Assembly: GCA_012516785.1 (NCBI GenBank)
Contig: JAAYWH010000021.1
Span: forward strand, 1 to 37,252
DNA from: Methanomicrobiales archaeon
Lineage (GTDB): Archaea; Halobacteriota; Methanomicrobia; Methanomicrobiales; Methanospirillaceae
Length of the DNA stretch: 37,252 nucleotides
Direction of reading: 5' to 3'
Position numbers and translations under genes: made by a program. Shown one piece after another: positions 1-7,454 of this stretch; position 1 is the first letter of the stretch, and every line of letters starts with the position of its first letter. The notes below the pieces were generated by a model. It saw only the letters and a program-made list of their open reading frames with translations. It searched no databases and was not told the origin of the DNA.

Positions 1-2
1 CG

Positions 3-179
3 AACGGCAACAAGAGGACCATCTGGGTCGACGCCAAGGTCAACGAGAACCCCCAGGTCATGCGCGATATCAAGGACAAGTTCCTCCGCTATTACAGCGT
101 GACCCTTGGGAACTACGATGTGACCAAGCATTTCCTCTCGGTCAATCCAAGAGTGATCGAGGTCGACGCAACAAGGTGA
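3..179 (+). CDS. 3' end of a truncated gene, product unidentified
   Basis: An open frame enters from the left edge and ends with TGA, giving the last 58 residues of a protein. The fragment is soluble-looking, rich in charged residues and Val/Asn, and ends in NPRVIEVDATR. Codon use is GC-rich at third positions, like a real gene. The pattern of a beta-strand, a helix and a closing 'NPRVIEVD' strand loosely resembles the end of PPOX-type flavin-binding split-barrel proteins, but this is only an impression. The start and most of the protein lie outside the window. Confidence 0.6.
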   Translation, partial: NGNKRTIWVDAKVNENPQVMRDIKDKFLRYYSVTLGNYDVTKHFLSVNPRVIEVDATR

Positions 180-225
180 CAGAAAAGAGATAAACTCACG
201 AGAAATAAAGAAGTGAAATCAAAAA

Positions 226-459
226 ATGACGACAGAGATTGAAATTCCGATTGGGGAGTTCCCCTCTTCAGCAAAGGCAGTATTCTCACTGCTGGTGGAT
301 GGCAAGCCGCGGACATTAAACGAGATGGTCGGGAATGTTGCGTTCTCACCACGGACCATCCGCAACTCACTCAACCGCCTCAAAGATGCAGGTCTTATCG
401 TGGCCAAGTTTAATTTCAGGGATGCGCGAAAACCCCTCTATCAGCTCAAAGTCACATGA
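226..459 (+). CDS. Small winged-helix (MarR/ArsR-like) transcriptional regulator
   Basis: This 77-residue protein is little more than one winged helix-turn-helix. Residues 14-25 form the first helix (AKAVFSLLVDGK). Residues 28-54 give the helix-turn-helix, with the recognition helix around 'FSPRTIRNSLNRLKDAGLI', and residues 58-75 form the wing ending in PLYQLKV. It probably binds DNA as a dimer and has no ligand or metal-binding cysteines, so the signal is unknown. The ATG has no clear ribosome site. A weak A/T element near 188-196 about 30 bases upstream would fit a nearly leaderless transcript. It sits just before rubredoxin on the same strand, so a redox-linked role is possible but not shown. 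Confidence 0.8.
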   Translation: MTTEIEIPIGEFPSSAKAVFSLLVDGKPRTLNEMVGNVAFSPRTIRNSLNRLKDAGLIVAKFNFRDARKPLYQLKVT

Positions 460-517
460 AGGAAAAAAAGACCAAGGGAAATCCTCTGGCCTTTTATCAA
501 TTTATCGAGGTTTTATC

Positions 518-673
518 ATGCAAAAGATGATATGCGTTGTCTGCGGCCATATCTACGATCCTGAAAAAGGGGACGTAGGTGTCAGCCCCGGTGTAGTGTT
601 CGAATCGGTTCCAGGTGACTGGTGTTGCCCGGTGTGTGGGGCAGCGAAAACAAAGTTTGTGCCAAAAAAGTGA
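518..673 (+). CDS. Rubredoxin
   Basis: This 51-residue protein has the two knuckles of rubredoxin, CVVCG at residues 6-10 and CPVCG at 37-41, which hold one iron through four cysteines. Between them is the usual aromatic/acidic segment including YDPEKGD and a Trp just before the second knuckle (GDWCCPVC). It is a soluble one-electron carrier, used in strict anaerobes for oxygen and superoxide detoxification among other tasks. The chosen ATG follows a GAGG ribosome site about ten bases upstream, and a longer in-frame extension upstream has no rubredoxin similarity. There is an extra cysteine directly before the second knuckle. The gene runs into a T-rich terminator. Confidence 0.95.
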   Translation: MQKMICVVCGHIYDPEKGDVGVSPGVVFESVPGDWCCPVCGAAKTKFVPKK

Positions 674-694
674 ACATCTTCCCCTTCTTATATC

Positions 695-735
695 CTTTTT
701 ACAATTTTTTCTTATGACCATTTTTCCCCCTTTTG
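695..735 (+). terminator. T-rich transcription termination region after rubredoxin
   Basis: Three runs of five or more T lie within about 40 bases just after the rubredoxin stop codon. Oligo-T tracts on the coding strand are the usual archaeal termination signal. No strong hairpin precedes them. Confidence 0.6.
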
Positions 736-807
736 AACAATTATGGTACAGCAGGTATCAATCCAAAAGGGGAATTTCCTCCCAGGCTCCCTTCTATTTA
801 TTCCGGT

Positions 808-1704
808 TCAGACCTCCACATTCAGGTACACCCTGACCAGGATGCCTATAACAAATGAGATTGCGGCGATACCAAGACTTATGGTGGCCATCTCGGAGAA
901 TCTTTTCAGGAAAGGGAGATCCTTTGCCACAGAGGTATAGAAGGTAAAAAGAACGATGATGAGTATGCCCAGAATGAGGGTGAGGGCAAATGCCTGCAGC
1001 GGTTGGTTCATCAGGAGAAACGGCATGATCAGGACCACAACAGTCAGCACATACGCCCCACCCGTATAGAGGGCTGCAGTCAGCGGATTGTTGTCTGACC
1101 GCTCTGATTTCTGGGAGAGATACTCTGAAGACCCCATCGAAAGAGAAGCAGCAATACCCATGATCAGCCCTGCTGCCGCAATCAGTTGATTATTCTGGAG
1201 GGCAAGGGTGAACCCTGCGAGGCTTCCGGTAAATTCAACAAGAGCATCGTTGATACCGAGAACCACTGATCCGACGTACCGTAGACGCTTCTCATCGAGC
1301 ATGCCGACGATCTGATGTTCATGTTCTTCTTCATCCGCTAATATCCGTGCTGCTTCCGGAATGAACAGCAGGATTTCTCGGTATGTCTCCACTGCCTCGG
1401 ATTCACGTTTTTCCATCAGTTTTATACCAAATGTCAGGCCGAAGAGGCGGGCGACAAGGAGATAGAAGACCAGTTTCAGCCTGTCAGGTTGCACATCTCT
1501 TCCGCTCAACCCTTTCCAGAAGGAGTAATGGCTGAGCTCCTCTCTCGCCATCTTTTCAAGGACCTGACTGTTGTGGAGATCCGGGATCTGTGCTGCGAGA
1601 TTCTGGTAAATCTTATACTCAGTGATCTCTCCTTTCTGGAACACCTCGATGCGCTCAAGAAGTTCAGGAGCAAGCGCCCTGCTTGCGCCCTCTGCGATAA
1701 GCAT
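808..1704 (-). CDS. Ferritin-like domain fused to VIT1/CCC1-family metal transporter
   Basis: The 298-residue protein joins a rubrerythrin/ferritin-like four-helix domain (residues ~10-135) to a VIT1/CCC1 membrane domain (~143-298). Likely di-iron ligands are E26/E29, the E55-E56-x-x-H59 group and the E125-E126-E127-H128-E129-H130 stretch. The VIT1 part carries the family signature GSVVLGINDALVEFTGSLAG (145-164), AASLSMGSSEYLS (185-197), and two further C-terminal membrane hairpins. The same fusion is known in MbfA-type proteins, which export or detoxify iron across the cytoplasmic membrane. The ATG was chosen because the ferritin-like helix begins shortly after it; no good ribosome site is visible. 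It converges on rubredoxin, which fits iron and oxidative-stress handling, though direct cooperation is inference. Confidence 0.85.
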   Translation of the reverse strand: MLIAEGASRALAPELLERIEVFQKGEITEYKIYQNLAAQIPDLHNSQVLEKMAREELSHYSFWKGLSGRDVQPDRLKLVFYLLVARLFGLTFGIKLMEKRESEAVETYREILLFIPEAARILADEEEHEHQIVGMLDEKRLRYVGSVVLGINDALVEFTGSLAGFTLALQNNQLIAAAGLIMGIAASLSMGSSEYLSQKSERSDNNPLTAALYTGGAYVLTVVVLIMPFLLMNQPLQAFALTLILGILIIVLFTFYTSVAKDLPFLKRFSEMATISLGIAAISFVIGILVRVYLNVEV

Positions 1705-1872
1705 ATGATGATATCAGCACGAGCATTGTTCAATGTTACCGCAATACATCGGAATTGACCTGCGTGTTCCAAATGGAAGCGTGAAATGAAGTTTGTAACA
1801 GTAGGGTGGTGTAGGTATACTCAATCCGGTATCGAAAATGAATCCATTGAGATCATGATTAAATCCAGGCTG

Positions 1873-2982
1873 TTAAGGAGGAATATTTTGTTCCGGTGAG
1901 AGGAGAATCTCATTGGGGAGCCCGGAAAGGGCAACAGCAGCAAGTGCCCCGATAACACCTCTGCCGCCATGCAGGGTAATTCCCTGCCTTCCGGCCGTCT
2001 CCTCTGCAAATTCCCTGCCAACCATCTCTTCCCGTGCCTTTTTGCCGTATAATCTCAGAGGGGGATCGATACAGAATCCCTGTTTCACAGCAATTCCCCA
2101 TTCCCCTGAAAGAGCCTCGTCCTCAACGAACAATATCGCCCGCTCCACCACCTTTCCAATTGATTCATGGGTCGTTGCAAGTTCGATGTAGCTGCATGAA
2201 TTTCCGGCTGTCCTCCACGGTATATCCGGGCTGAGCATGACGACACGGTGATCAATGGGGATCACTCCCTTTCTCGCACCAAGATACTGGAGCAGGGCAA
2301 GCGCAAGGGCAAAGGTTGCCCCTCCCTCCGAACTGTCAGTGTCATCGATGCCAATTATCAGGTGTGAAAGGGCACGGGTCCTGACCGCACCAACCACAAT
2401 AGTACCTTCCCTTCTCACCAGGACATCGCATACCCCGTCTGCATGCCCTATCATGTCGGTCAGAGAATATGCAGGGCCCCCGATACAGCGGATATGCTGT
2501 ATGATATCATCTCCATCACGGGTGACTCCGACCACTCCCACTGCAGGGGAAGGAGGCAGCCCGATCTTCACATCAGAATATCCAATCCGCGCGAATTCCC
2601 GGAGGAGCTGCCCGTCCCTCTGTACTTGCTTCACCACGCCATTGGCAAGCATATGATGATGCCCGCAGAAGGCGGCACATCCCCCGCTCAGGCATTCGTG
2701 AAAAATCTGGACCTGATCTCCATCCACGGTGGTGAAAATTTTCCTGCAGGCGCTCTGGGGGAGGGCTGAAACGGTGGCATACCGTGCAGGTGAACGCCCT
2801 TGTTTCTTCTCCCGCTGGATAACACACCCCTCTTCAACCAGACGGGTTATCCAGTCCTGCGCTGTGCTCCGGGGAACCCCTGCCCCGTTCTGGACATCGG
2901 TGACGGTAAATGACCCCCTTTCGACGGTATACCCTCTCATCAGATGGAGAAATTCCCGTCTCCGTTTAATTACCCCTCGCAT
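1873..2982 (-). CDS. HTH domain fused to IGIDDTDS (TiaS/Mmp11-like) domain protein
   Basis: From the chosen ATG the protein has 369 residues. Residues ~1-75 form a winged helix-turn-helix (VTDVQNGAGVPRSTAQDWITRLVEEGCVI). A Cys/His-rich segment follows near residues 95-108 (ECLSGGCAAFCGHHH). The C-terminal half starts with IIGIDDTDSSEGGATF and contains IPWRTAGNS, both hallmarks of the kinase-like domain of tRNA(Ile2) agmatidine synthetase TiaS, also present in methanogenesis marker protein 11. The Zn-ribbon and OB parts of true TiaS are absent, so it is probably not the tRNA-modifying enzyme. The start at 2982 overlaps the homoserine dehydrogenase stop by 17 bases; a longer frame reaches 3087 but would lie deep inside that gene. 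Role unknown; regulation by a nucleotide-binding domain is a guess. Confidence 0.7.
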   Translation of the reverse strand: MRGVIKRRREFLHLMRGYTVERGSFTVTDVQNGAGVPRSTAQDWITRLVEEGCVIQREKKQGRSPARYATVSALPQSACRKIFTTVDGDQVQIFHECLSGGCAAFCGHHHMLANGVVKQVQRDGQLLREFARIGYSDVKIGLPPSPAVGVVGVTRDGDDIIQHIRCIGGPAYSLTDMIGHADGVCDVLVRREGTIVVGAVRTRALSHLIIGIDDTDSSEGGATFALALALLQYLGARKGVIPIDHRVVMLSPDIPWRTAGNSCSYIELATTHESIGKVVERAILFVEDEALSGEWGIAVKQGFCIDPPLRLYGKKAREEMVGREFAEETAGRQGITLHGGRGVIGALAAVALSGLPNEILLSPEQNIPP

Positions 2983-3952
2983 GGCTATCCTTGATGAAGA
3001 GGAGGTCGCCAATGCAGGCACTGGCCGTCTCCCTCGAACCCGCCCCCTTTCCGATGAGGGTGATCTCTCCTGCCATATCCGTGTCAATCGTTATTGCATT
3101 GAGGGTATTTTCTACCACGAGAGGATGGGTCCGGGGCAGGATTCGCGGAGCGACTCTTAAAATTCCTTTTTCCGGTATAGCCTCTGCAATCAGCCGGATC
3201 GTACAATGCTGATCCTCTGCCAACCTGAGCGCATCGTTCGTGAGCATATCTATCCCGGTGATGGTGACGTCAGAGAGTTTCACATTCCTCTTCCATATGG
3301 TGTTGGAGAGGATCACGAGCTTGATGGCTGCATCGATTCCCTTCACATCGTAGGTCGGATCTGCTTCAGCGTACCCCATCTCCCGGGCTTCCAGGAGTGC
3401 CTGTTCATAGGTGAGACCTTCTGCGGCCATTCTTGTCAGGATGAAATTTGAGGTTCCGTTCAGTATGCCATATACGGCAAGCACCCGGTTGCCGGCAAGC
3501 CCATGCTCGAGGGTATGCATGACCGGGATCGCGCCCCCTACTGTCGCTTCATACCGTATGACAACCCCATGCTTCCGGGCAAGGGACTGCAGGGTGGAGA
3601 AATGCAGTGCAATGGGACCTTTATTGGAGGTGACCACATGTTTTCCCCTCCCTATGGCTGTTTTCATGAAACCGGTGGCAGGCTCACCAGAATCTGCATC
3701 AGTCGGTGTCACCTCGACGAGCACATCGTAATCGCACCGTTCGACAACATCAGCTGCCGAGAGGCTCTTGTCACCGCAGTATCCCCTCTCGCGTTTTGCC
3801 ATCAGGACTTCCTCGATATGGATACCATCAGGGTCCATGAGGGCACTCTTTGAGTCTGCAATACCGGTGACCATAAGCCCGAGCTCCTTTCCATCGATCA
3901 TTTCAAGGAGGCCTCGGCCGACAGATCCCATTCCCAGTATAGCGATCTTCAT
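2966..3952 (-). CDS. hom: Homoserine dehydrogenase
   Basis: This 328-residue enzyme reduces aspartate semialdehyde to homoserine with NAD(P)H, on the path to threonine and methionine. The N-terminus has the dinucleotide-binding GMGSVGRGL (residues 7-15). VVTSNKGPIA is the conserved nucleotide/substrate loop. The catalytic domain carries GGAIPVMHTL, NGTSNFILT and EADPTYDVKGIDAAIKLVIL, all typical of the family. It is the short form without a C-terminal ACT domain. The ACT regulator is supplied by the gene before it, whose stop codon overlaps this start codon in an ATGA. Its own stop overlaps the start of the HTH/TiaS-like gene, so all three are probably one transcript. Confidence 0.93.
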   Translation of the reverse strand: MKIAILGMGSVGRGLLEMIDGKELGLMVTGIADSKSALMDPDGIHIEEVLMAKRERGYCGDKSLSAADVVERCDYDVLVEVTPTDADSGEPATGFMKTAIGRGKHVVTSNKGPIALHFSTLQSLARKHGVVIRYEATVGGAIPVMHTLEHGLAGNRVLAVYGILNGTSNFILTRMAAEGLTYEQALLEAREMGYAEADPTYDVKGIDAAIKLVILSNTIWKRNVKLSDVTITGIDMLTNDALRLAEDQHCTIRLIAEAIPEKGILRVAPRILPRTHPLVVENTLNAITIDTDMAGEITLIGKGAGSRETASACIGDLLFIKDSHARGN

Positions 3953-4440
3953 CCCGTTGCCTCCAGCGGCTCAATGATGAGAAGATTTTTCTCTTTTGCG
4001 ACTCCGCGGAGGATGCCCAGAGCCTGTTCCATGTCAGCTTTGTTGACGGCCTTTATCACAAGCCGTGCGGACGAGGGTTCATTTATTGCAGGCATCACCA
4101 TGGTGAGCTCGGTCACTTCTGCAAAACCGGTGCAGTCAATCCTATCTACGGTATCTCCTAGATCGGTATGCATGATATGCCCGATCATGATCATGGTCTG
4201 TTTATACAGGAGCCGCTCTTTTCCCAGCCGGAGTACATTGACTCCCTGGCTCTTTATCAGTGAGAGCAGTTCCCCCAGACGTTGTTCCTGCAGTTCGAGC
4301 ACAATCTGGACGCCCAGTACATCTCCTTCAGCCTTCTCATCCCTCTGATGAATGACCGCGATGATATTTCCGCCAACTTCCGATATCGGCTTCAACGCGG
4401 CCACCAGCTGACCGGGAGAGTCCTTCATCTCCAGTTTCAT
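3949..4440 (-). CDS. ACT-domain protein, predicted allosteric regulator of homoserine dehydrogenase
   Basis: The protein has 163 residues from the ATG at 4440. It begins with an ACT domain (MKLEMKDSPGQLVAALKPISEVGGNI), the amino-acid-binding fold that gives feedback control to amino-acid enzymes, and has a second ACT-like half in the C-terminal 80 residues (TELTMVMPAINEPSSARLVI). It matches the COG2061 type, which is found next to short homoserine dehydrogenases in archaea and is thought to bind threonine and regulate them in trans. A GTG at 4452 could add four residues, but the ATG has AGGTATCC directly before it as ribosome site. The stop codon overlaps the hom start (ATGA), giving translational coupling. 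Confidence 0.85.
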   Translation of the reverse strand: MKLEMKDSPGQLVAALKPISEVGGNIIAVIHQRDEKAEGDVLGVQIVLELQEQRLGELLSLIKSQGVNVLRLGKERLLYKQTMIMIGHIMHTDLGDTVDRIDCTGFAEVTELTMVMPAINEPSSARLVIKAVNKADMEQALGILRGVAKEKNLLIIEPLEATG

Positions 4441-4487
4441 GGATACCTGCACCAGAAACCACCTATACCTCTATTCGAATCCGGGAG

Positions 4488-4495
4488 TGATAAGC
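4488..4495 (-). promoter_or_regulatory. Candidate TATA box for the ACT-hom operon
   Basis: On the minus strand the sequence reads GGCTTATC here. With archaeal spacing of about 25 bases, transcription would start near 4466, leaving a leader of roughly 25 bases that contains an AGGTATCC ribosome site before the ATG at 4440. Confidence 0.4.
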
Positions 4496-4533
4496 CTTTT
4501 ACCCTCACATGCCGGATTTCACCAATCCCTGGC

Positions 4534-4564
4534 AAAAAAAGAGAGGGTGGGAGAGATCCCCCAC
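4534..4564 (-). terminator. Hairpin plus T-tract after the AAA/TOPRIM pair
   Basis: Read on the minus strand, GTGGGGGA pairs with TCTCCCAC (one G-U pair, two-base loop), followed a few bases later by seven T. It lies 18 bases beyond the stop of the TOPRIM gene and before the promoter of the ACT-hom operon, so the two-gene module appears to be a self-contained transcription unit. Confidence 0.75.
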
Positions 4565-4581
4565 TCATGAAACAACGATTA

Positions 4582-5157
4582 CTATTCTGCCTCAGGGGCC
4601 GGGGGGGGAGTGTTCGCGTCAGTTTCATCCGGAAGAAGACGATATCTGTGACAGAAAAAAGAGAAAGAACGGTTTCTCTCCCTCGCCTCATGCACCGAGA
4701 ACAAGGTGATAATATCGCCCATGAACGCGATTCTTGATTTGTAATGGCGGGGGATCATGCCATTGAATATCTCCTTGGTGATATGATTGGTGCTCCCATA
4801 CCTCCTGATGCCGAGGCGATGCTGTGCCCGCTCATCCATGCCGGCAAGGTACCAGCTTTCGATCTCCCTTATAATAATGATAAAATGATCATTTGCATAA
4901 AGATCATACCTCTCGTTTAAAAGGCGCTTTTTTGCCAGGACATTGGGTTCCTGATCGATATCGGCACACATGATGAAGTCATGCCCCATTTCGCCGATGC
5001 TGCGGATGAAACTGTTCACCTTCTCATTCTTCATGCAGGCATACATGACAATCTCAACAGACGTATAAAGGTCAGCAAAAAGCGGTTTTACTACCCTTGA
5101 GAAGAACCGCTCATCGTCGTTCCCCTCAACCAGAATGAAGAGGCGCCGTTCCTTCAT
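4582..5157 (-). CDS. TOPRIM-domain putative nuclease, partner of an AAA ATPase
   Basis: The 191-residue protein opens with FILVEGNDDERFF, the first TOPRIM motif with its glutamate at residue 11. The DxD motif appears at residues 66-68 (CADIDQ), and a conserved acidic/Trp motif REIESWYLAG lies at 97-106. These are the metal-binding residues of TOPRIM nucleases such as OLD, and of the small TOPRIM proteins (DUF4276/DUF4435/RloB types) encoded beside AAA ATPases in defence systems. It overlaps the stop of the upstream ATPase in an ATGA, so the two are co-translated. The C-terminus ends in an acidic, Pro-rich tail (TPPPAPEAE). Which exact TOPRIM family it belongs to could not be decided. A defence role is inferred from architecture, not from neighbours. 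Confidence 0.7.
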   Translation of the reverse strand: MKERRLFILVEGNDDERFFSRVVKPLFADLYTSVEIVMYACMKNEKVNSFIRSIGEMGHDFIMCADIDQEPNVLAKKRLLNERYDLYANDHFIIIIREIESWYLAGMDERAQHRLGIRRYGSTNHITKEIFNGMIPRHYKSRIAFMGDIITLFSVHEARERNRSFSFFCHRYRLLPDETDANTPPPAPEAE

Positions 5158-6407
5158 TCCATTCCCAGGAGGTTCTGGATAAAGAGATCCTCGATGCCGA
5201 TCTCATGTTCAAGAAACGTACGTATCTCTTTTCTGGTAAAAGGACGGCTCAGTCGTGAAAATCCCTCTGCATCCCTTGAAATGAGTAAAATGTCCTCGAT
5301 ATCGACCTGTTTCACCATCTCGGGATTGTGTGTGGTGACAATGACCTGTTTCGATGAAGCGGCATCCTTGAGCATCTCAACAAGCTTAGAGATAAGGAAC
5401 GGATGGATATTCCGTTCAGGCTCCTCGATGATCGTGACCGGCCGGTTCTCGAAATAGAGCGCGATTATGAGGGCAAGGATGTTGATAGTACCATCGGAGA
5501 CCATGGATGCGGGGAGAAATTTGTTTCTGCTGTAAATTTCCTTCAGTTTCAGGAACAGTGACATGTCCATAAATTTTTCCACCGCGATCTCGTCAACGAA
5601 TGGTACCATCTCCCTGATCAGGCTGAAAAATTCTGTTTTTTTCTTCGGATCTTCAAGGATATTCTTTATCACGATGGCAAGATTGCTCCCGTCCTTCTCA
5701 AGTTCGGTCTTTCCCATGATAGGAACTGCACGCTTCAGGAGTCTAGGATCAAAATCGTATACCTTCATCCCGCGAAATATCCATTCGATAGGGGGTATCC
5801 CGGGAACTGATATCGGGAGGTTCATGATCAGCCATTTCAGGGGGATCTGTCTCTTCTGGAAATACTGGGGAAAGAGATCCAGGTCTTTCAGTTCGAGTCC
5901 TCCGGGTGGGCAGACACAGTATGCAACCGATCCATCGACTCTTGAGAGGGTGAGGGTCCCGGCACCGAGTTGATGTATCCCTGATGCTCCGGAATGGCAA
6001 AAATTTCCTGAAACCGTCAGGAGATCGATTGAGATCTCGTAACTTTCACCGCTGTCGGGGAAGGTCAGGGCAAATTCATACTTTATCTCGTACGGTTCAA
6101 AATATACGGGAAGTCCATCCTTCACTCCGATAACATCCGCCCTCTTCTCCTCCAGAACATAGACTATCCTGAAGGCGAAAGGCATTGCCGGCCCGATAAT
6201 GGTATTCCGGAGATATTCCACTCCTCCCTGGAGAGAGATGGCATTATTGAGCCCGTATTTGGCAATATCCCTGATGAATTTGAAGACCTGGATAAGATTT
6301 GACTTTCCGGATGCATTTGATCCGATGATGATGTTAAAATTGTCCGGTGAGAACTGAAGATCCCGGAAACTTTTGAAATTGCTGACGGCAATCTCACGTA
6401 TTGGCAT
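5154..6407 (-). CDS. AAA (RecF/OLD-like, ABC-type) ATPase of a two-gene TOPRIM module
   Basis: From the chosen ATG the protein has 417 residues. It begins REIAVSNFKSFRDLQF, then the Walker A GSNASGKS at 29-36. The Walker B with catalytic glutamates is IIEEPERNIHP at ~326-336, and the switch histidine lies in TTHNPEM (H360). This is the pfam AAA_21/AAA_15 type of ABC-like ATPase, with a middle region of about 250 residues instead of the long SMC coiled coil. Such ATPases pair with TOPRIM nucleases in OLD, Gabija and PARIS systems. The open frame continues upstream to 6566, but the ATG at 6407 starts exactly at the family N-terminus and has GAGAAGG ahead of it. Its stop overlaps the TOPRIM start. 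Confidence 0.82.
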   Translation of the reverse strand: MPIREIAVSNFKSFRDLQFSPDNFNIIIGSNASGKSNLIQVFKFIRDIAKYGLNNAISLQGGVEYLRNTIIGPAMPFAFRIVYVLEEKRADVIGVKDGLPVYFEPYEIKYEFALTFPDSGESYEISIDLLTVSGNFCHSGASGIHQLGAGTLTLSRVDGSVAYCVCPPGGLELKDLDLFPQYFQKRQIPLKWLIMNLPISVPGIPPIEWIFRGMKVYDFDPRLLKRAVPIMGKTELEKDGSNLAIVIKNILEDPKKKTEFFSLIREMVPFVDEIAVEKFMDMSLFLKLKEIYSRNKFLPASMVSDGTINILALIIALYFENRPVTIIEEPERNIHPFLISKLVEMLKDAASSKQVIVTTHNPEMVKQVDIEDILLISRDAEGFSRLSRPFTRKEIRTFLEHEIGIEDLFIQNLLGME

Positions 6408-6538
6408 GACAAACCTTCTCAGACTCGGTATACAATAATCTTTGGCCAACCAATTCATGAAAATGATCAGGGTGCGGAAATGTCCAACAGAAAGAATGTT
6501 CTTGAAATCAAACTCATCTACTCCATGGAAGGGTGAGT

Positions 6539-7447
6539 ATGGGAGGGATAATCTGTGCAGAGACACTCACCAAAACGTATGGCTCGCTTACTGCTGTCGA
6601 TTCAATAAGCTTTTCAGTACAGCAGGGAGAGATGTTTGGCTTCCTGGGACCGAACGGGGCCGGGAAAACGACAATAATGAGGATGATCCAGTGCATATCA
6701 CCAAAGACGAGCGGCAGCCTCTCTGTCTTTGACCTGGATGTCACCACCCATCCCCGGGAAATCAAGGGAAAACTCGGGGTACTCCCTCAGGAAACAAATC
6801 TCGATCCGGACTTCACCTGTTTTGAGAACCTTACGAATTATGCCCGCTACTTTGAGATCCCGAAACGAGAGGCAGCGAATCGTGCAGAAGACCTCCTCTC
6901 TTTTGTACAGCTCGAGGAGAAGCGGGATGTTCCCATTGAAAAACTATCCGGTGGTATGAAGCGACGGCTCCTTCTGGCACGGGCCCTTATCAACAATCCG
7001 GAGCTCCTTATTTTAGATGAGCCGACGATAGGGCTCGATCCGCAGGGTCGTCACCTGATCTGGGAGAAACTGAAAAGTCTTCAGGCTTCGGGAAACACCA
7101 TCGTCCTCACCACGCACTATCTCGAGGAGGCGGAGCGCCTCTGCAACCGGCTGGTCATCATGGAGGGCGGGAAGATCCTTGTTGAAGGAAGCCCGCAGGA
7201 TCTCATCTCGAAATACGTGGGTGCTGACATTCTTGAAGTGGAACACTCCCGCCCTGTAATCGATTGCCTGGACACTATGCCTGTGCGATACGAAATATTC
7301 GGAGACATTGTTCAGGTCCATACCGATAAGCCGAGAGAGATAGCAAAAGAGCTGTTTGAACGCTGTAATCCCGGCCGGGTATATGCACGACAGGCAACGC
7401 TTGAGGATGTGTTCCTGAAACTGACTGGGAGGATCCTTAGGGAGTGA
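6539..7447 (+). CDS. ABC-2 type exporter, ATP-binding subunit (DrrA/NatA-like)
   Basis: This 302-residue ATPase powers a membrane exporter with the permease encoded directly after it. It has Walker A GPNGAGKTT, Q-loop LPQE, signature LSGGMKRRLLLARAL, Walker B LLILDEPTIGLDP and switch histidine TTHYLEEAERL. These, with the ~70-residue C-terminal extension, are typical of the daunorubicin-resistance DrrA/NatA group. I prefer the ATG at 6539 over the GTG at 6533, because GGAAGG ends six bases before it. The substrate is unknown; drugs, lipids or sodium are exported by relatives. The gene is divergent from the AAA/TOPRIM pair, and the ~130 bases between them must hold both promoters. Confidence 0.9.
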   Translation: MGGIICAETLTKTYGSLTAVDSISFSVQQGEMFGFLGPNGAGKTTIMRMIQCISPKTSGSLSVFDLDVTTHPREIKGKLGVLPQETNLDPDFTCFENLTNYARYFEIPKREAANRAEDLLSFVQLEEKRDVPIEKLSGGMKRRLLLARALINNPELLILDEPTIGLDPQGRHLIWEKLKSLQASGNTIVLTTHYLEEAERLCNRLVIMEGGKILVEGSPQDLISKYVGADILEVEHSRPVIDCLDTMPVRYEIFGDIVQVHTDKPREIAKELFERCNPGRVYARQATLEDVFLKLTGRILRE

Positions 7448-7454
7448 GGGGGAC

